Shown here: one piece after another, positions 35,488-43,411 of the stretch
Layout of the letters: each line of letters begins with the position of its first letter
Numbering within the stretch: the first letter of the stretch is position 1
Source: JBBRHQ01 sp963738305
Lineage (GTDB): Bacteria > Actinomycetota > Thermoleophilia > Solirubrobacterales > 70-9
Reading direction: 5' to 3'
Length of the DNA: 64,000 nucleotides
Assembly: GCA_963738305.1 (NCBI GenBank)
Contig: CAVTVU010000007.1
Location: forward strand, 248,001 to 312,000
Program-made: the position numbers and the translations under genes
Notes under the pieces: generated by a model
Seen by the model: only the letters and a program-made list of their open reading frames with translations
The model's database searches: none
Told to the model about the DNA's origin: nothing

Positions 35488-37113
35488 GTGTCCCGCTCGC
35501 AGCGCCTGACGCTGGTCGCGACGATCCTGGGGTCGACCGTCGTCTTCCTCGACGCGACGGTCGTCAACGTCGCGCTGCCGGCGATCAGCGAGGGACTCGA
35601 CGCCGGCCTCGCCGGGCAGCAGTGGGTGGTCGAGGCCTACCTGCTGGCGCTGGTCTCCCTGCTGCTGGTCGGCGGCTCGACCGGGGATCAGTTCGGGCGC
35701 CGGCGGATGTTCGTCGCCGGGCTGATTGGGTTCGGGGCGACGTCGGCGCTCTGCGCGGTGGCCCCCTCCGCCGGCTTCCTGGTCGGCGCCCGAGCGCTGC
35801 AGGGGATCGCCGGGGCGCTGCTGGTGCCCGGCTCGCTGGCGATCGTCGCGGCGACCTTCGAGGGCGAGGCAAGGGGCAAGGCGGTCGGCACCTGGACGGC
35901 CTGGACCGGGATCGCGACAGTTATCGGCCCGGCCGGCGGCGGAGCGCTGGTCTCGGCGCTCTCCTGGCGCTGGGTCTTCTGGGTCAACCTGCCGTTGATC
36001 GCCTTCACCGTGGCGCTGACCCAGCACTCGGTCCGCGAGAGCCGCGATCCCGACGCCTACCGTGGCATCGACTGGTTGGGGATCGTCCTCTCGGCCTTCG
36101 GCCTCGGAGGGCCCGTCTTCGCACTGATCGAGCAGCCGACCCACGGCTGGGGCAGCCCGTTGGTCTGGGTCCCGCTGCTCGCCGGAGTGGCCTGTTTCAC
36201 CCTGTTCGTTCTCTGGGAGGCGCGGGCGAAGCACCCGATGCTCGACCTGGGCCTGTTCCGGATCCGCAACTTCAGCGTCGCCAACCTGACCACCCTCACC
36301 GCCTACGCGGGGCTGATGGGAGGGCTCTTCTTCCTTGGCCTCTTCCTGCAGCAGGTCGTCGGCTACAGCCCGGTCGAGGCCGGCCTGGCGACCACTCCGA
36401 TCTCCCTGATCCTCTTCGTCCTCTCGCCGCGTTTCGGGCGGATCACGTCAGGCACCGGGCCACGCCTGCCGATGGCCGTCGGCCCGTTGGTCGCCGGGGC
36501 GGGGATGCTGCTGATGTTGCGGATCGGCGCCGACGCGAGCTACCTGGCCGACGTACTGCCAGCCATCCTGGTCTTCGGCCTGGGCCTCTCCGCGATCGTC
36601 GCTCCGCTGACCGCCACCGTGCTGGACTCCGTCCCAGAGAATCGCGCCGGCGTCGCCTCGGGTGTGAACAACGGCGTCTCGCGGGTCGCCGGCCTGCTGG
36701 CGATCGCGGTCCTCGGAGCAGTGATCTCAGCCCAGTTCGGCTCCTCGCTCGACGACTCGCTCGGCGGGCGCGGGCTGTCGCCGGCCGCCGCCCGGGCCGT
36801 CGAGGACGCGAAGTCGAAGCCGTTGGCGGTCCCCCGCACCGGGGATCTCGCCGCGGCGCAGGCGGCGACGATCGACTCGGCCGCGAACGACGCCTCCACA
36901 TCGGGCTTCCACCTCGGGGTCGGCATCGCCGGCCTGCTGATGATCTGCGGGGGCATCATCGCCGCGGTCGGGATCCGCAACCCGCGACCCAGGGCGACCG
37001 CCCACCCGACCCGGGGGGCGGCGACCGCCGGGGAGTGCGGGCACAGCGCCGATTGCGACGAGCGCGCTGCCAGCCCGCCGGCGTCGGAGGCACCGGTCCC
37101 CGAGCCCGCATAG
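35488..37113 (+). CDS. MFS drug exporter of the DHA2 (EmrB/QacA) family
   Basis: An intact 541-residue permease with 14 predicted helices. It opens with LGSTVVFLDATVVNVALPAI (the DHA motif D1), then GGSTGDQFGRRRMFVAGLIG (motif A), GARALQGIAGALLVPGSLAI (motif B) and WTGIATVIGPAGGGAL (motif C). These place it among proton-driven multidrug exporters of the 14-helix type. The C-terminal 45 residues are hydrophilic and low-complexity. No regulator gene is adjacent, so the substrate cannot be guessed. Confidence 0.93.
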   Translation: MSRSQRLTLVATILGSTVVFLDATVVNVALPAISEGLDAGLAGQQWVVEAYLLALVSLLLVGGSTGDQFGRRRMFVAGLIGFGATSALCAVAPSAGFLVGARALQGIAGALLVPGSLAIVAATFEGEARGKAVGTWTAWTGIATVIGPAGGGALVSALSWRWVFWVNLPLIAFTVALTQHSVRESRDPDAYRGIDWLGIVLSAFGLGGPVFALIEQPTHGWGSPLVWVPLLAGVACFTLFVLWEARAKHPMLDLGLFRIRNFSVANLTTLTAYAGLMGGLFFLGLFLQQVVGYSPVEAGLATTPISLILFVLSPRFGRITSGTGPRLPMAVGPLVAGAGMLLMLRIGADASYLADVLPAILVFGLGLSAIVAPLTATVLDSVPENRAGVASGVNNGVSRVAGLLAIAVLGAVISAQFGSSLDDSLGGRGLSPAAARAVEDAKSKPLAVPRTGDLAAAQAATIDSAANDASTSGFHLGVGIAGLLMICGGIIAAVGIRNPRPRATAHPTRGAATAGECGHSADCDERAASPPASEAPVPEPA

Positions 37114-37116
37114 TCT
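37111..37116 (+). promoter_or_regulatory. -10 box TAGTCT of a probable leaderless trpS promoter
   Basis: TAGTCT ends 9 nt before the GTG of trpS in a 12-bp gap after the exporter gene. No Shine-Dalgarno sequence is seen, and no T-box-like leader could fit. Confidence 0.5.
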
Positions 37117-37125
37117 CCCGCTGCT

Positions 37126-38115
37126 GTGAGGATCTTCTCGGGAATCCAACCGACCGGCCGCAAGCACCTCGGCAACTACATCGGCGCGATCCGCCAGTAC
37201 GTCGACGGTCAGGACCGAGGGGACCCGGCGATCTACTGCATCGTCGATCTGCATGCGATAACCGTCCCGTACGACCCGGCCGAGCTGCGCGAGCGACTTC
37301 ACGACACGACCGCGCTGCTGCTCGCCGCCGGGCTCGACCCGGAGCGCTGCATCCTCTTCCGCCAGTCCGACGTCCGCGAGCACACCGAGCTGTGCTGGCT
37401 GCTCGCCTCCGTGACCGCGCACGGGGACCTCAACCGGATGACCCAGTTCAAGGAGAAGTCGGCGGCACAGCGGGAGCTGGTCTCGGCCGGCCTCTTCTTC
37501 TACCCGGTGCTGCAGGCGGCCGACGTCCTCGCCTACCGGGCGGAGGAGGTTCCGGTGGGGGAGGACCAGCGCCAGCACGTCGAGCTGATGCGGGAGATCG
37601 CCCGCCGGTTCAACGAGCGCTACGGCGAGACCCTGGTCGTCCCCGAGCACCGGATCCCGGAGGTCGGCGCCCGAATCATGGACCTCCAGGAGCCGGAGCG
37701 GAAGATGTCGACCACCGCGTCGAGCGAGGCTGGGACCGTGTACGTGCTCGACGAGCCCGACGCGATCCGCAAGAAGTTCGGCGGGGCGGTCACCGATTCC
37801 GGGCGCGAGGTGGTCCGTGCCGAGGACAAGCCGGGAGTCACGAACCTGATCGACATACTCGCCGCGGCGCGGGGCATCGGGCCGGAGGCGGTCGAGGATG
37901 AGTTCGCCGGCGCCGGCTACGGAGACTTCAAGAAGGCGGTGGCGGAGGCGACCGTCGATTACCTGGCCCCGGTCCGCGAGCGCTACCGGGAGCTGCGGCC
38001 CGACGTCGAGGAACTCGAGGGAGTGCTGGAGGGAGGGGCCGCGAAGGCGCGGTCGATTGCCTCCGGGACGCTCGCCGAGGTGCGAGCGAGGATGGGCGTC
38101 GGCGCCACCCCCTGA
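37126..38115 (+). CDS. trpS: Tryptophanyl-tRNA synthetase
   Basis: An intact 329-residue class I synthetase charging tRNA-Trp. It shows the HIGH-like SGIQPTGRKHLGNYIGAIRQ, YCIVDLHAITVPYDP, RMTQFKEKSA, FFYPVLQAADVLAYRAEEVP, VGEDQRQHVELMREIARRFN and a KMSKS-type RKMSTTASSEAGTVYVLDEP. The second Lys of KMSKS is replaced by Thr, within the known variation of this loop. GTG is the start, since SGIQPTG lies only a few residues in. The length is standard. Confidence 0.95.
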   Translation: MRIFSGIQPTGRKHLGNYIGAIRQYVDGQDRGDPAIYCIVDLHAITVPYDPAELRERLHDTTALLLAAGLDPERCILFRQSDVREHTELCWLLASVTAHGDLNRMTQFKEKSAAQRELVSAGLFFYPVLQAADVLAYRAEEVPVGEDQRQHVELMREIARRFNERYGETLVVPEHRIPEVGARIMDLQEPERKMSTTASSEAGTVYVLDEPDAIRKKFGGAVTDSGREVVRAEDKPGVTNLIDILAAARGIGPEAVEDEFAGAGYGDFKKAVAEATVDYLAPVRERYRELRPDVEELEGVLEGGAAKARSIASGTLAEVRARMGVGATP

Positions 38116-38229
38116 GCGGGCCAGTGCCCCACTCGAACATCCGCTGGGAGATCCCGCCCAGAGCGCGAAAACCGGTTTGGGCTGCCGTTGATCGAGGTAG
38201 TCGCGCCATCAGACCACGGAGGGACGCGA

Positions 38230-39192
38230 ATGCAGGGAAAGGCAACGAGGCTGATCGCCCTCGCCGCAGCGTTGGCGACGATCCCGGCCGCCTCCGCGCA
38301 GGCCTCCATCCCGCTCAGTGGCGCCCAGGGCGAGCCGCTCGACACGAAGACGGCGAGCACGCACTCCCGCTTTCACATCCACCTCGACCTCGGCGGCACC
38401 GAGCACATCAGGGACCTCACGCAGACGCTGCCGAGGGGAATGCTGCCGAACCTGGCTGGCCCCACATGCCCCCCGGCGAGCTTTGAGCCCGCCGACGCCT
38501 GTCCCGCGAACACGCTGGTCGGGACAACGACGGTGCTCGCCACGGTCGGCCCAATCGTCCCAAACCCCTTGACCCAGCAGACGATCACCGGGCGCATCTA
38601 CTTTCTCGGCCCCGACCCGGGGGAGGGGCTGCCGCAGCTCGGCATCGTGCTCGACGCCTCAACCGGCAAGGTCTTCCAGAAGGGCAAGGCCGAGGTGACC
38701 ACGCAGGGCGTGAAGACGACCATCAAGAACTTTCCCCAGACGACACAGGTGATGGGGGTCGCAGTGCCGATCAGGATCGACTCGCTCGACATCACTCTCG
38801 ACAAGACCTTCCTCGCCAATCCTGATCTCTGCGTGCCCGCAACCACCGCGTTCTCGGTCGTCAGCTACGAGGACCCGAGCCACACCAGCACCGCCTCCGA
38901 CAGCTACACGCCGACCGGTTGCCCGCCGCCGCCCAAGGCGAGGTGCGGCGGGCGGTTGGTGACCTTGGGCGGGACGGCGAAGAACGACGTCCTGCAGGGC
39001 ACGCGCGGCCGCGATGTGATCGCGGGGTTTGGCGGGAACGACACGCTGAAGGGCCTGAGGGGCAACGACGTGCTCTGCGGGGGAAGCGGCCGCGACAAGC
39101 TGCTCGGTGGACCCGGACGTGACCGGCTGCTGGGCGGCCCCGGCAGGGACCGGCTTCGCGGCGGGCCGGGCAAGGACACCCAGACGCAATAG
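38230..39192 (+). CDS. Exported protein with C-terminal RTX-like (haemolysin-type) repeats
   Basis: An intact 320-residue protein. ATG at 38230 has GGAGGG just upstream and gives a clear signal peptide (LIALAAALATIPAASAQA). The middle 200 residues (IHLDLGGTEHIRDLTQTLP, LVGTTTVLATVGPI, ITLDKTFLANPDLC) form a beta-rich domain I do not recognise. The last 65 residues hold seven short repeats like RDVIAGFGGNDTLKG and RDRLLGGPG, a calcium-binding beta-roll. RTX repeats usually go with type I export; here a Sec signal is present instead, as in other actinobacterial examples. Confidence 0.85.
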   Translation: MQGKATRLIALAAALATIPAASAQASIPLSGAQGEPLDTKTASTHSRFHIHLDLGGTEHIRDLTQTLPRGMLPNLAGPTCPPASFEPADACPANTLVGTTTVLATVGPIVPNPLTQQTITGRIYFLGPDPGEGLPQLGIVLDASTGKVFQKGKAEVTTQGVKTTIKNFPQTTQVMGVAVPIRIDSLDITLDKTFLANPDLCVPATTAFSVVSYEDPSHTSTASDSYTPTGCPPPPKARCGGRLVTLGGTAKNDVLQGTRGRDVIAGFGGNDTLKGLRGNDVLCGGSGRDKLLGGPGRDRLLGGPGRDRLRGGPGKDTQTQ

Positions 39193-39221
39193 CCGCCCCC
39201 GGACGCGGAAGCTCGCGCGCA

Positions 39222-39640
39222 AGCGCTAACACCGCGCGGGCCTGTCGAATTACCTGCGGCGGCTTCGCCGCCTTACATGCCGTGCCCGCGCTAACACCGC
39301 GCGGGCCTGTCGAATTACCTGCGGCGGCTTCGCCGCCTTACATGCCTGTGCCCGCGCTAACACCGCGCGGGCCTGTCGAATTACCTGCGGCGGCTTCGCC
39401 GCCTTACATGCCTGTGCCCGCGCTAACACCGCGCGGGCCTGTCGAATTACCTGCGGCGGCTTCGCCGCCTTACATGCCTGTGCCCGCGCTAACACCGCGC
39501 GGGCCTGTCGAATTACCTGCGGCGGCTTCGCCGCCTTACATGCCTGTGCCCGCGCTAACACCGCGCGGGCCTGTCGAATTACCTGCGGCGGCTTCGCCGC
39601 CTTACATGCCTGTGCCCGCGCTAACACCGCGCGGGCCTGT
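39222..39640 (+). repeat. Tandem array of six 66-bp double-hairpin units plus a partial unit
   Basis: Units begin at 39241, 39306, 39372, 39438, 39504 and 39570; the first is 65 bp and the other five 66 bp, and they are nearly identical. Each has GGCGGC-TTC-GCCGCC, a core TTACATGCCTGTG, and GCCCGCGC-TAACACC-GCGCGGGC, then CCTGTCGAATTACCTG. Because 66 is divisible by 3 the array is open in more than one frame, but I do not regard it as coding. It fills most of the 474-bp gap between the RTX-like gene and scpA. Confidence 0.95.
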
Positions 39641-39653
39641 CATGCCTGGCCTC

Positions 39654-39659
39654 TAGGCT
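39654..39659 (+). promoter_or_regulatory. -10 box TAGGCT of a probable leaderless scpA promoter
   Basis: TAGGCT ends 7 nt before the scpA ATG and lies 13 bp after the repeat array. There is no ribosome-binding site. The array therefore sits exactly where upstream control of the scpA-scpB-rluB-aroH unit would act. Confidence 0.55.
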
Positions 39660-39666
39660 TGCGCTG

Positions 39667-40407
39667 ATGGCCGTGCGCGACCTCGACCTCGACCTGGAAG
39701 TCTTCGCCGGGCCCTTCGACCTGCTGCTGGCAGTGCTGCTGCGCGAGGAGGTCAGCCTGCTGGAGGTCGAGCTGGGCGAGGTCGTGGTCGCCTACATCGA
39801 GCACCTCGAGCGCGAAGGCGAGCTGGAGCTGGACGTCGCCACCGAGTTCCTGGTCCTGATTGCGGCCCTGCTCGAGCTGAAGTCGCGGATGCTCCTGCCC
39901 GGGGCGGAGGAGGACCTCGACGAGCTGGCGCCCGAGGAGGCCGTGGAGGAGCTGGTCGCGCGCATGCTGGAGTACAGGCGCTACCGCGACGCTGCGGCGA
40001 TGCTCTCCGAGCGCTTCGAGGACTCCCATCGCCACCTCTACCGCAACGCGCCGCTGCCGCCGGCCCTGCGCCGGGTCTCACTCGATGCGGCGGTCGCCTC
40101 CTATGACCCTGACCTGCTCGGCGCCGCGGTCGGCGACCTGCTGGAGGTCCCGCCCGAACCGGACACCAGCCACATCCGCACGACCGTGTCGATCGAGCGC
40201 CGCCTGACGGCGCTGCGGGACGCGCTGACGCGGCGCACGAGCTTTGATTTCGACGACGAGTTCGGCGGCGAGGACCGCTTCACCCAGGCGGTGACCCTGT
40301 TCGCGCTGCTGGAGCTTTACCGGAAGGGAGAGGCGGATTGGGTGCAGCGCAGGCCGTTCGGGCCAATCAAGGTGAGGCAGGCGAAGCAAAAGGCCGGAGT
40401 CGGATGA
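39667..40407 (+). CDS. scpA: ScpA, kleisin of the SMC-ScpAB condensin
   Basis: An intact 246-residue kleisin that bridges SMC heads and organises the chromosome. Signature segments are LEVFAGPFDLLLAVLLREEV, ATEFLVLIAALLELKSRMLL and the C-terminal winged helix FTQAVTLFALLELYRKGEAD, which contacts the SMC ATPase. An acidic linker (PGAEEDLDELAPEE) lies between. Its stop overlaps the scpB ATG. Confidence 0.96.
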   Translation: MAVRDLDLDLEVFAGPFDLLLAVLLREEVSLLEVELGEVVVAYIEHLEREGELELDVATEFLVLIAALLELKSRMLLPGAEEDLDELAPEEAVEELVARMLEYRRYRDAAAMLSERFEDSHRHLYRNAPLPPALRRVSLDAAVASYDPDLLGAAVGDLLEVPPEPDTSHIRTTVSIERRLTALRDALTRRTSFDFDDEFGGEDRFTQAVTLFALLELYRKGEADWVQRRPFGPIKVRQAKQKAGVG

Positions 40408-40976
40408 GTCCGCTGGCGAGAGAGATCGAAGCGCTGCTCTTCCTCTCGGCCCAGCCGGTGCCGGCCGGCGACCTGGCGCTCGCCTGCGAGGCGACCGACG
40501 CCGAGGTCACGAACGCACTCGTCGAGTTGCGCGCCGCTCTCGGCGAGGGCGGCCGGGGCATCGTCCTGCGTGAGGTGGCCGGGGGTTACGCCCTCGCCTC
40601 CGCCCCCGAAGCCGAAGAGGCGGCGAGGCGGCTGCTCTCGAGGCCCCGCACACCGCCGCTCACCCAGGCCCAGGCGGAAACGCTGGCGATCGTCGCCTAT
40701 CTGCAACCGGTCTCGCGTCCGGAGGTCGCGCGAATCCGCGGGGTCGCCTCCGAGTCGGCGGTGCAGACGCTGGGCGAGCGCGGGCTGATCGAGGAGTCGG
40801 GGCGCTCGCGCTTCGGGGCGACGATCTACCGCACGACCGAGCTGTTTGAGCGGTTGTTCGGCCTCTCCGGCCTCGACCAGCTCCCCGACCCCTCCCGCTT
40901 CGATCCCACCGCCGAGGACGAGCGCGAGCTGCGCGAGCGCCTGCTTCGCGCCGGGGAGCAGCGCGCGGCTCCCTGA
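40404..40976 (+). CDS. scpB: ScpB, winged-helix partner of ScpA
   Basis: An intact 190-residue protein with two winged-helix domains that dimerises and binds the ScpA linker. It begins LAREIEALLFLSAQPVPAGD and contains TQAQAETLAIVAYLQPVSRP followed by EVARIRGVASESAVQTL and LIEESGRSRFGATIYRTTE, all typical of ScpB. The ATG overlaps the scpA stop. A pseudouridine synthase follows, the common scpA-scpB-rluB order. Confidence 0.95.
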   Translation: MSPLAREIEALLFLSAQPVPAGDLALACEATDAEVTNALVELRAALGEGGRGIVLREVAGGYALASAPEAEEAARRLLSRPRTPPLTQAQAETLAIVAYLQPVSRPEVARIRGVASESAVQTLGERGLIEESGRSRFGATIYRTTELFERLFGLSGLDQLPDPSRFDPTAEDERELRERLLRAGEQRAAP

Positions 40977-40990
40977 GCCGCCGTGCTCCG

Positions 40991-41686
40991 GTGAGGCTGG
41001 CGAAGTACCTCGCCCACGGCGGCGTCGCCTCGCGGCGTGCGTCGGAGCAAATCGTCGCGGCCGGCCGGGTGACCGTCGGCGGCGAGGTGGTCACCGATCC
41101 CGCTCGCGAGGTCGGCGAGGCCGATGACGTCCGCCTCGACGGCAGGCCGGTCGGCGCCGAGCCGCGCGAGGTCTGGGCACTCAACAAGCCCGCCGGGGTG
41201 GTGTCCACGGCCCGCGAGCCGGGCCGCAGGACGGCGGTGACCGCGCTGGTGGCCAGCGGCGCCCGCCTCTACCCGGTGGGGCGGCTCGACGTCGATTCGA
41301 CCGGATTGATCCTGCTCACCAACGACGGCGAGCTTGCGAACCGCCTCACCCATCCCCGCTACGGAGTCGAGAAGACGTACGTGGTCACGTTGCGCCGCCC
41401 GCCCGCCGAGCGCGATCTGAGGCGGCTCGCCCATGGCGTCACGCTGGAGGATGGCCCGACCGCGCCTGCGCGCGTCCGCCGGACCGCCGAGAGAGAGGTC
41501 GAATTGACCCTGCGCGAGGGCCGCAACCGCCAGGTGCGGAGGATGGTCGAGGCGGTGGGCAACGAGGTCATGAAGCTGCGCAGGGTTCGGCTCGGTGGCA
41601 TCGAGCTGGGCGAGCTTCCGCTCGGCGAGGGCCGGCGGCTCGGTGAGGACGAGGTTGCGCGGCTCTGGGAAGATGCCGGGCCGTGA
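40991..41686 (+). CDS. rluB: RsuA/RluB-family 23S/16S rRNA pseudouridine synthase
   Basis: An intact 231-residue enzyme with an N-terminal S4 RNA-binding domain (RLAKYLAHGGVASRRASEQI) and catalytic motif LYPVGRLDVDSTGLILLTND, whose Asp in GRLD is the nucleophile. KPAGVVSTA and EGRNRQVRRMVEAVGNEV complete the RsuA family pattern. After scpB it is most likely RluB, modifying U2605 in 23S rRNA, but the exact target cannot be read from sequence. The start is GTG at 40991. Confidence 0.93.
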   Translation: MRLAKYLAHGGVASRRASEQIVAAGRVTVGGEVVTDPAREVGEADDVRLDGRPVGAEPREVWALNKPAGVVSTAREPGRRTAVTALVASGARLYPVGRLDVDSTGLILLTNDGELANRLTHPRYGVEKTYVVTLRRPPAERDLRRLAHGVTLEDGPTAPARVRRTAEREVELTLREGRNRQVRRMVEAVGNEVMKLRRVRLGGIELGELPLGEGRRLGEDEVARLWEDAGP

Positions 41687-42057
41687 GCGAGGAGCGACTT
41701 TTCGCCGTCCGCGGCGCGATCCAGGTGGCGGCCAACGAGGCCGGGGAGATCCGCTCCGCCACCGAAGAGCTGATGCGGGAGCTGATGAGCCGAAATGCCC
41801 TCGGGCCGCAGGCAATGGTCAGCTGCCTGTTCACGACCACCGGCGATCTCGACGCCGAGTTCCCGGCCGTCGCGGCGCGCGAGATCGGGCTGGACGCGGT
41901 GCCGCTCCTGTGCACGCGCGAGATCGACGTGCCGGGCTCGATGCCGCGCGTGGTCAGGGTGATGGTGCACTACTACGCCGCCTCCGATCACCGGCCCGCC
42001 CACACCTATCTCGGTGCCGCGCAGGAGCTGCGCTCGGACCTGGGCGCGGCACAATAG
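41683..42057 (+). CDS. aroH: AroH-type monofunctional chorismate mutase
   Basis: An intact 124-residue enzyme converting chorismate to prephenate. It has the AroH-fold signatures FAVRGAIQVAANEAGEIRSA, LFTTTGDLDAEFPAVAAREI, VPLLCTREIDVPGSMPRVVR and VMVHYYAA. Active-site Arg and Glu positions of the Bacillus subtilis enzyme (R in VRGA, E near TREI, R in PRVVR) are present. The GTG overlaps the rluB stop. It is followed by an aminotransferase, DAHP synthase, TyrA and AroA genes, together a Tyr/Phe pathway block. Confidence 0.93.
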   Translation: MSEERLFAVRGAIQVAANEAGEIRSATEELMRELMSRNALGPQAMVSCLFTTTGDLDAEFPAVAAREIGLDAVPLLCTREIDVPGSMPRVVRVMVHYYAASDHRPAHTYLGAAQELRSDLGAAQ

Positions 42058-42064
42058 GGCGCCG

Positions 42065-43164
42065 ATGAGCATCACCTTCGCCGAGAAGCTGGCCCGGATC
42101 CCCGGCTATCAGGCGGGAGTGCCCGCCGGCCAGGCGCCCGAGCAGATCGCCGCCGGCGAGGTGGCGCAGCTCGCCTCCAACGAATCCCCGTTCCCGCCCC
42201 ACCCGGCGGTGATCGAGGCGATCCAGCGGGCGGCACCGGCGATGAACCGCTACCCCGACCCCGCCGCGACCCTGCTGCGCCGCCGCCTGGCCGAGCGCTA
42301 CGAGGTGGAGCCCGGGAACGTCTCGCTCGGCAACGGCTCCTGCGAGATCCTCCTCGCCGCCGCCGCGGCGCTCTGTGAGCCCGGTGCCGAGATCGTCTAC
42401 GCCTGGCCCTCCTTCTCGATCTACCCGTACATGGCGCCGCTCTCCGGCGCGGGGGAGATCCGCGTGCCGCTGGCCGACGGCTACGTCCACGACCTCGAGG
42501 CGATGCTGGCCGAGGTGACGGCGGCGACGCAGCTGCTGGTCGTCTGCAACCCCAACAACCCGACCGGGACTTTCATTCGGCGCCGGGCCGATCGCGGAGT
42601 TCTGCGAGCGGATGCCCGGCCACGTCACGGTGATCCTGGACGAGGCCTACGTGGAGTTCCAGCAGAGCGACGACCCCGACGCCACCGTCGACCTGCTGCG
42701 CGACTTCCCCAATCTGGTTCTCCTGCGCACGTTCAGCAAGTGCTACGGGCTGGCCGGGCTGCGGGTCGGCTACGGGCTCGGCTCGGCCGCCTTCCGTGCC
42801 GCAGTGGACGCGGTGCGCCAGCCGTTCGACGTCAACGCGATCGCCCAAGCCGCCGCCGCGGAGGCGATCAGGCACTCCGACGACGTCGGCCGGCGGGTCG
42901 AGCAGACGATCGTCGAGCGGGTCCGGGTCGAGGAGGGCCTGCGCGGAGCTGGGTCTCAGCACCGCGCCCACCGAGGCGAACTTCTCCTGGATCTCGCTCG
43001 GCGGCGCCGAGGACGAGGTCGCCGCGGTCGCGGGCCTCTCGGAGCGCGGCGTCCACGTGCGGGCGGGCACGCCGCTGGGCAGTCCCGGCCACATCCGGGT
43101 CACCTACGGGACCCGGGAGGAGAACGAGCGATTCCTTGCCGCGCTCGGCGAGACGCTCGACTAA
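42065..43164 (+). CDS. hisC: HisC-like class I/II aminotransferase (two frame breaks)
   Basis: This is a PLP enzyme of the histidinol-phosphate aminotransferase family. It shows ASNESPFPPHPAVIEAIQRA, RYPDPAATLLRRRLAERY, VSLGNGSCEILLAAAAALCE, VCNPNNPTGTFI and VILDEAYVEFQ. The PLP lysine lies in TFSKCYGLAGLRVGYG, and HIRVTYGTREENERFLAAL ends the protein. Breaks are near 42575 and 42945. Since it sits between aroH and tyrA with no other his genes, it may really serve as an aromatic (phenylalanine or tyrosine) aminotransferase. CACAAT 9 nt before the ATG may be a leaderless -10 box. Confidence 0.88.
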
Positions 43165-43194
43165 GTCGCTCGCACCTGCTACAACCAGGGCAGC

Positions 43195-43341
43195 ATGTCG
43201 AGCGGCCGCACCACCACGAGCAGCGAAGGCGCCAGCGGCGCCGCGCTCGGGTCTGCCCGCTTTACGTATTCTGGCGATTTAGCTAGGCGTCCGGCCCGCG
43301 GCTCCGAGCCGCGCCCAGACTGTCCGGACCGGGCGCCGTGA
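43195..43341 (+). CDS. Possible 48-aa leader-type ORF upstream of the DAHP synthase gene
   Basis: An ATG at 43195 lies 9 nt after TACAAC, the same spacing as other leaderless starts here. It opens 48 codons rich in Ser, Thr, Gly and Arg (MSSGRTTTSSEGASGAALG...) ending at TGA 43339-43341. It has no run of Phe, Tyr or Trp codons, so a classical attenuation peptide is unlikely. It may be non-coding leader. This 247-bp gap holds no other gene candidate. Confidence 0.25.
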   Translation: MSSGRTTTSSEGASGAALGSARFTYSGDLARRPARGSEPRPDCPDRAP

Positions 43342-43351
43342 ACGCTGGCCC

Positions 43352-43365
43352 CGCGCCATGGCGCG
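43352..43365. promoter_or_regulatory. Perfect 14-bp palindrome CGCGCCATGGCGCG upstream of the DAHP synthase gene
   Basis: The palindrome lies 46 bp ahead of the likely start codon of the DAHP synthase gene and immediately before a TACGAT that could be a -10 box. A dimeric repressor could bind it, but no regulator is known from the sequence. High GC content makes some palindromes expected by chance. Confidence 0.35.
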
Positions 43366-43411
43366 AGGGGCGGAAGTACGATCTTCGAACTTGCAGAGAG
43401 GCATTGACAAG

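Noticed and set aside
39222..39640. CRISPR array
   Set aside because: Units are contiguous and near identical with no variable spacers, and no cas genes are present.
39250..39656. Long open frames through the tandem array encoding repeats such as PALTPRGPVELPAAASPPYM
   Set aside because: They exist only because the repeat length is a multiple of three; both strands are open, there is no start site, and the sequence is a hairpin array also found where frames are closed.
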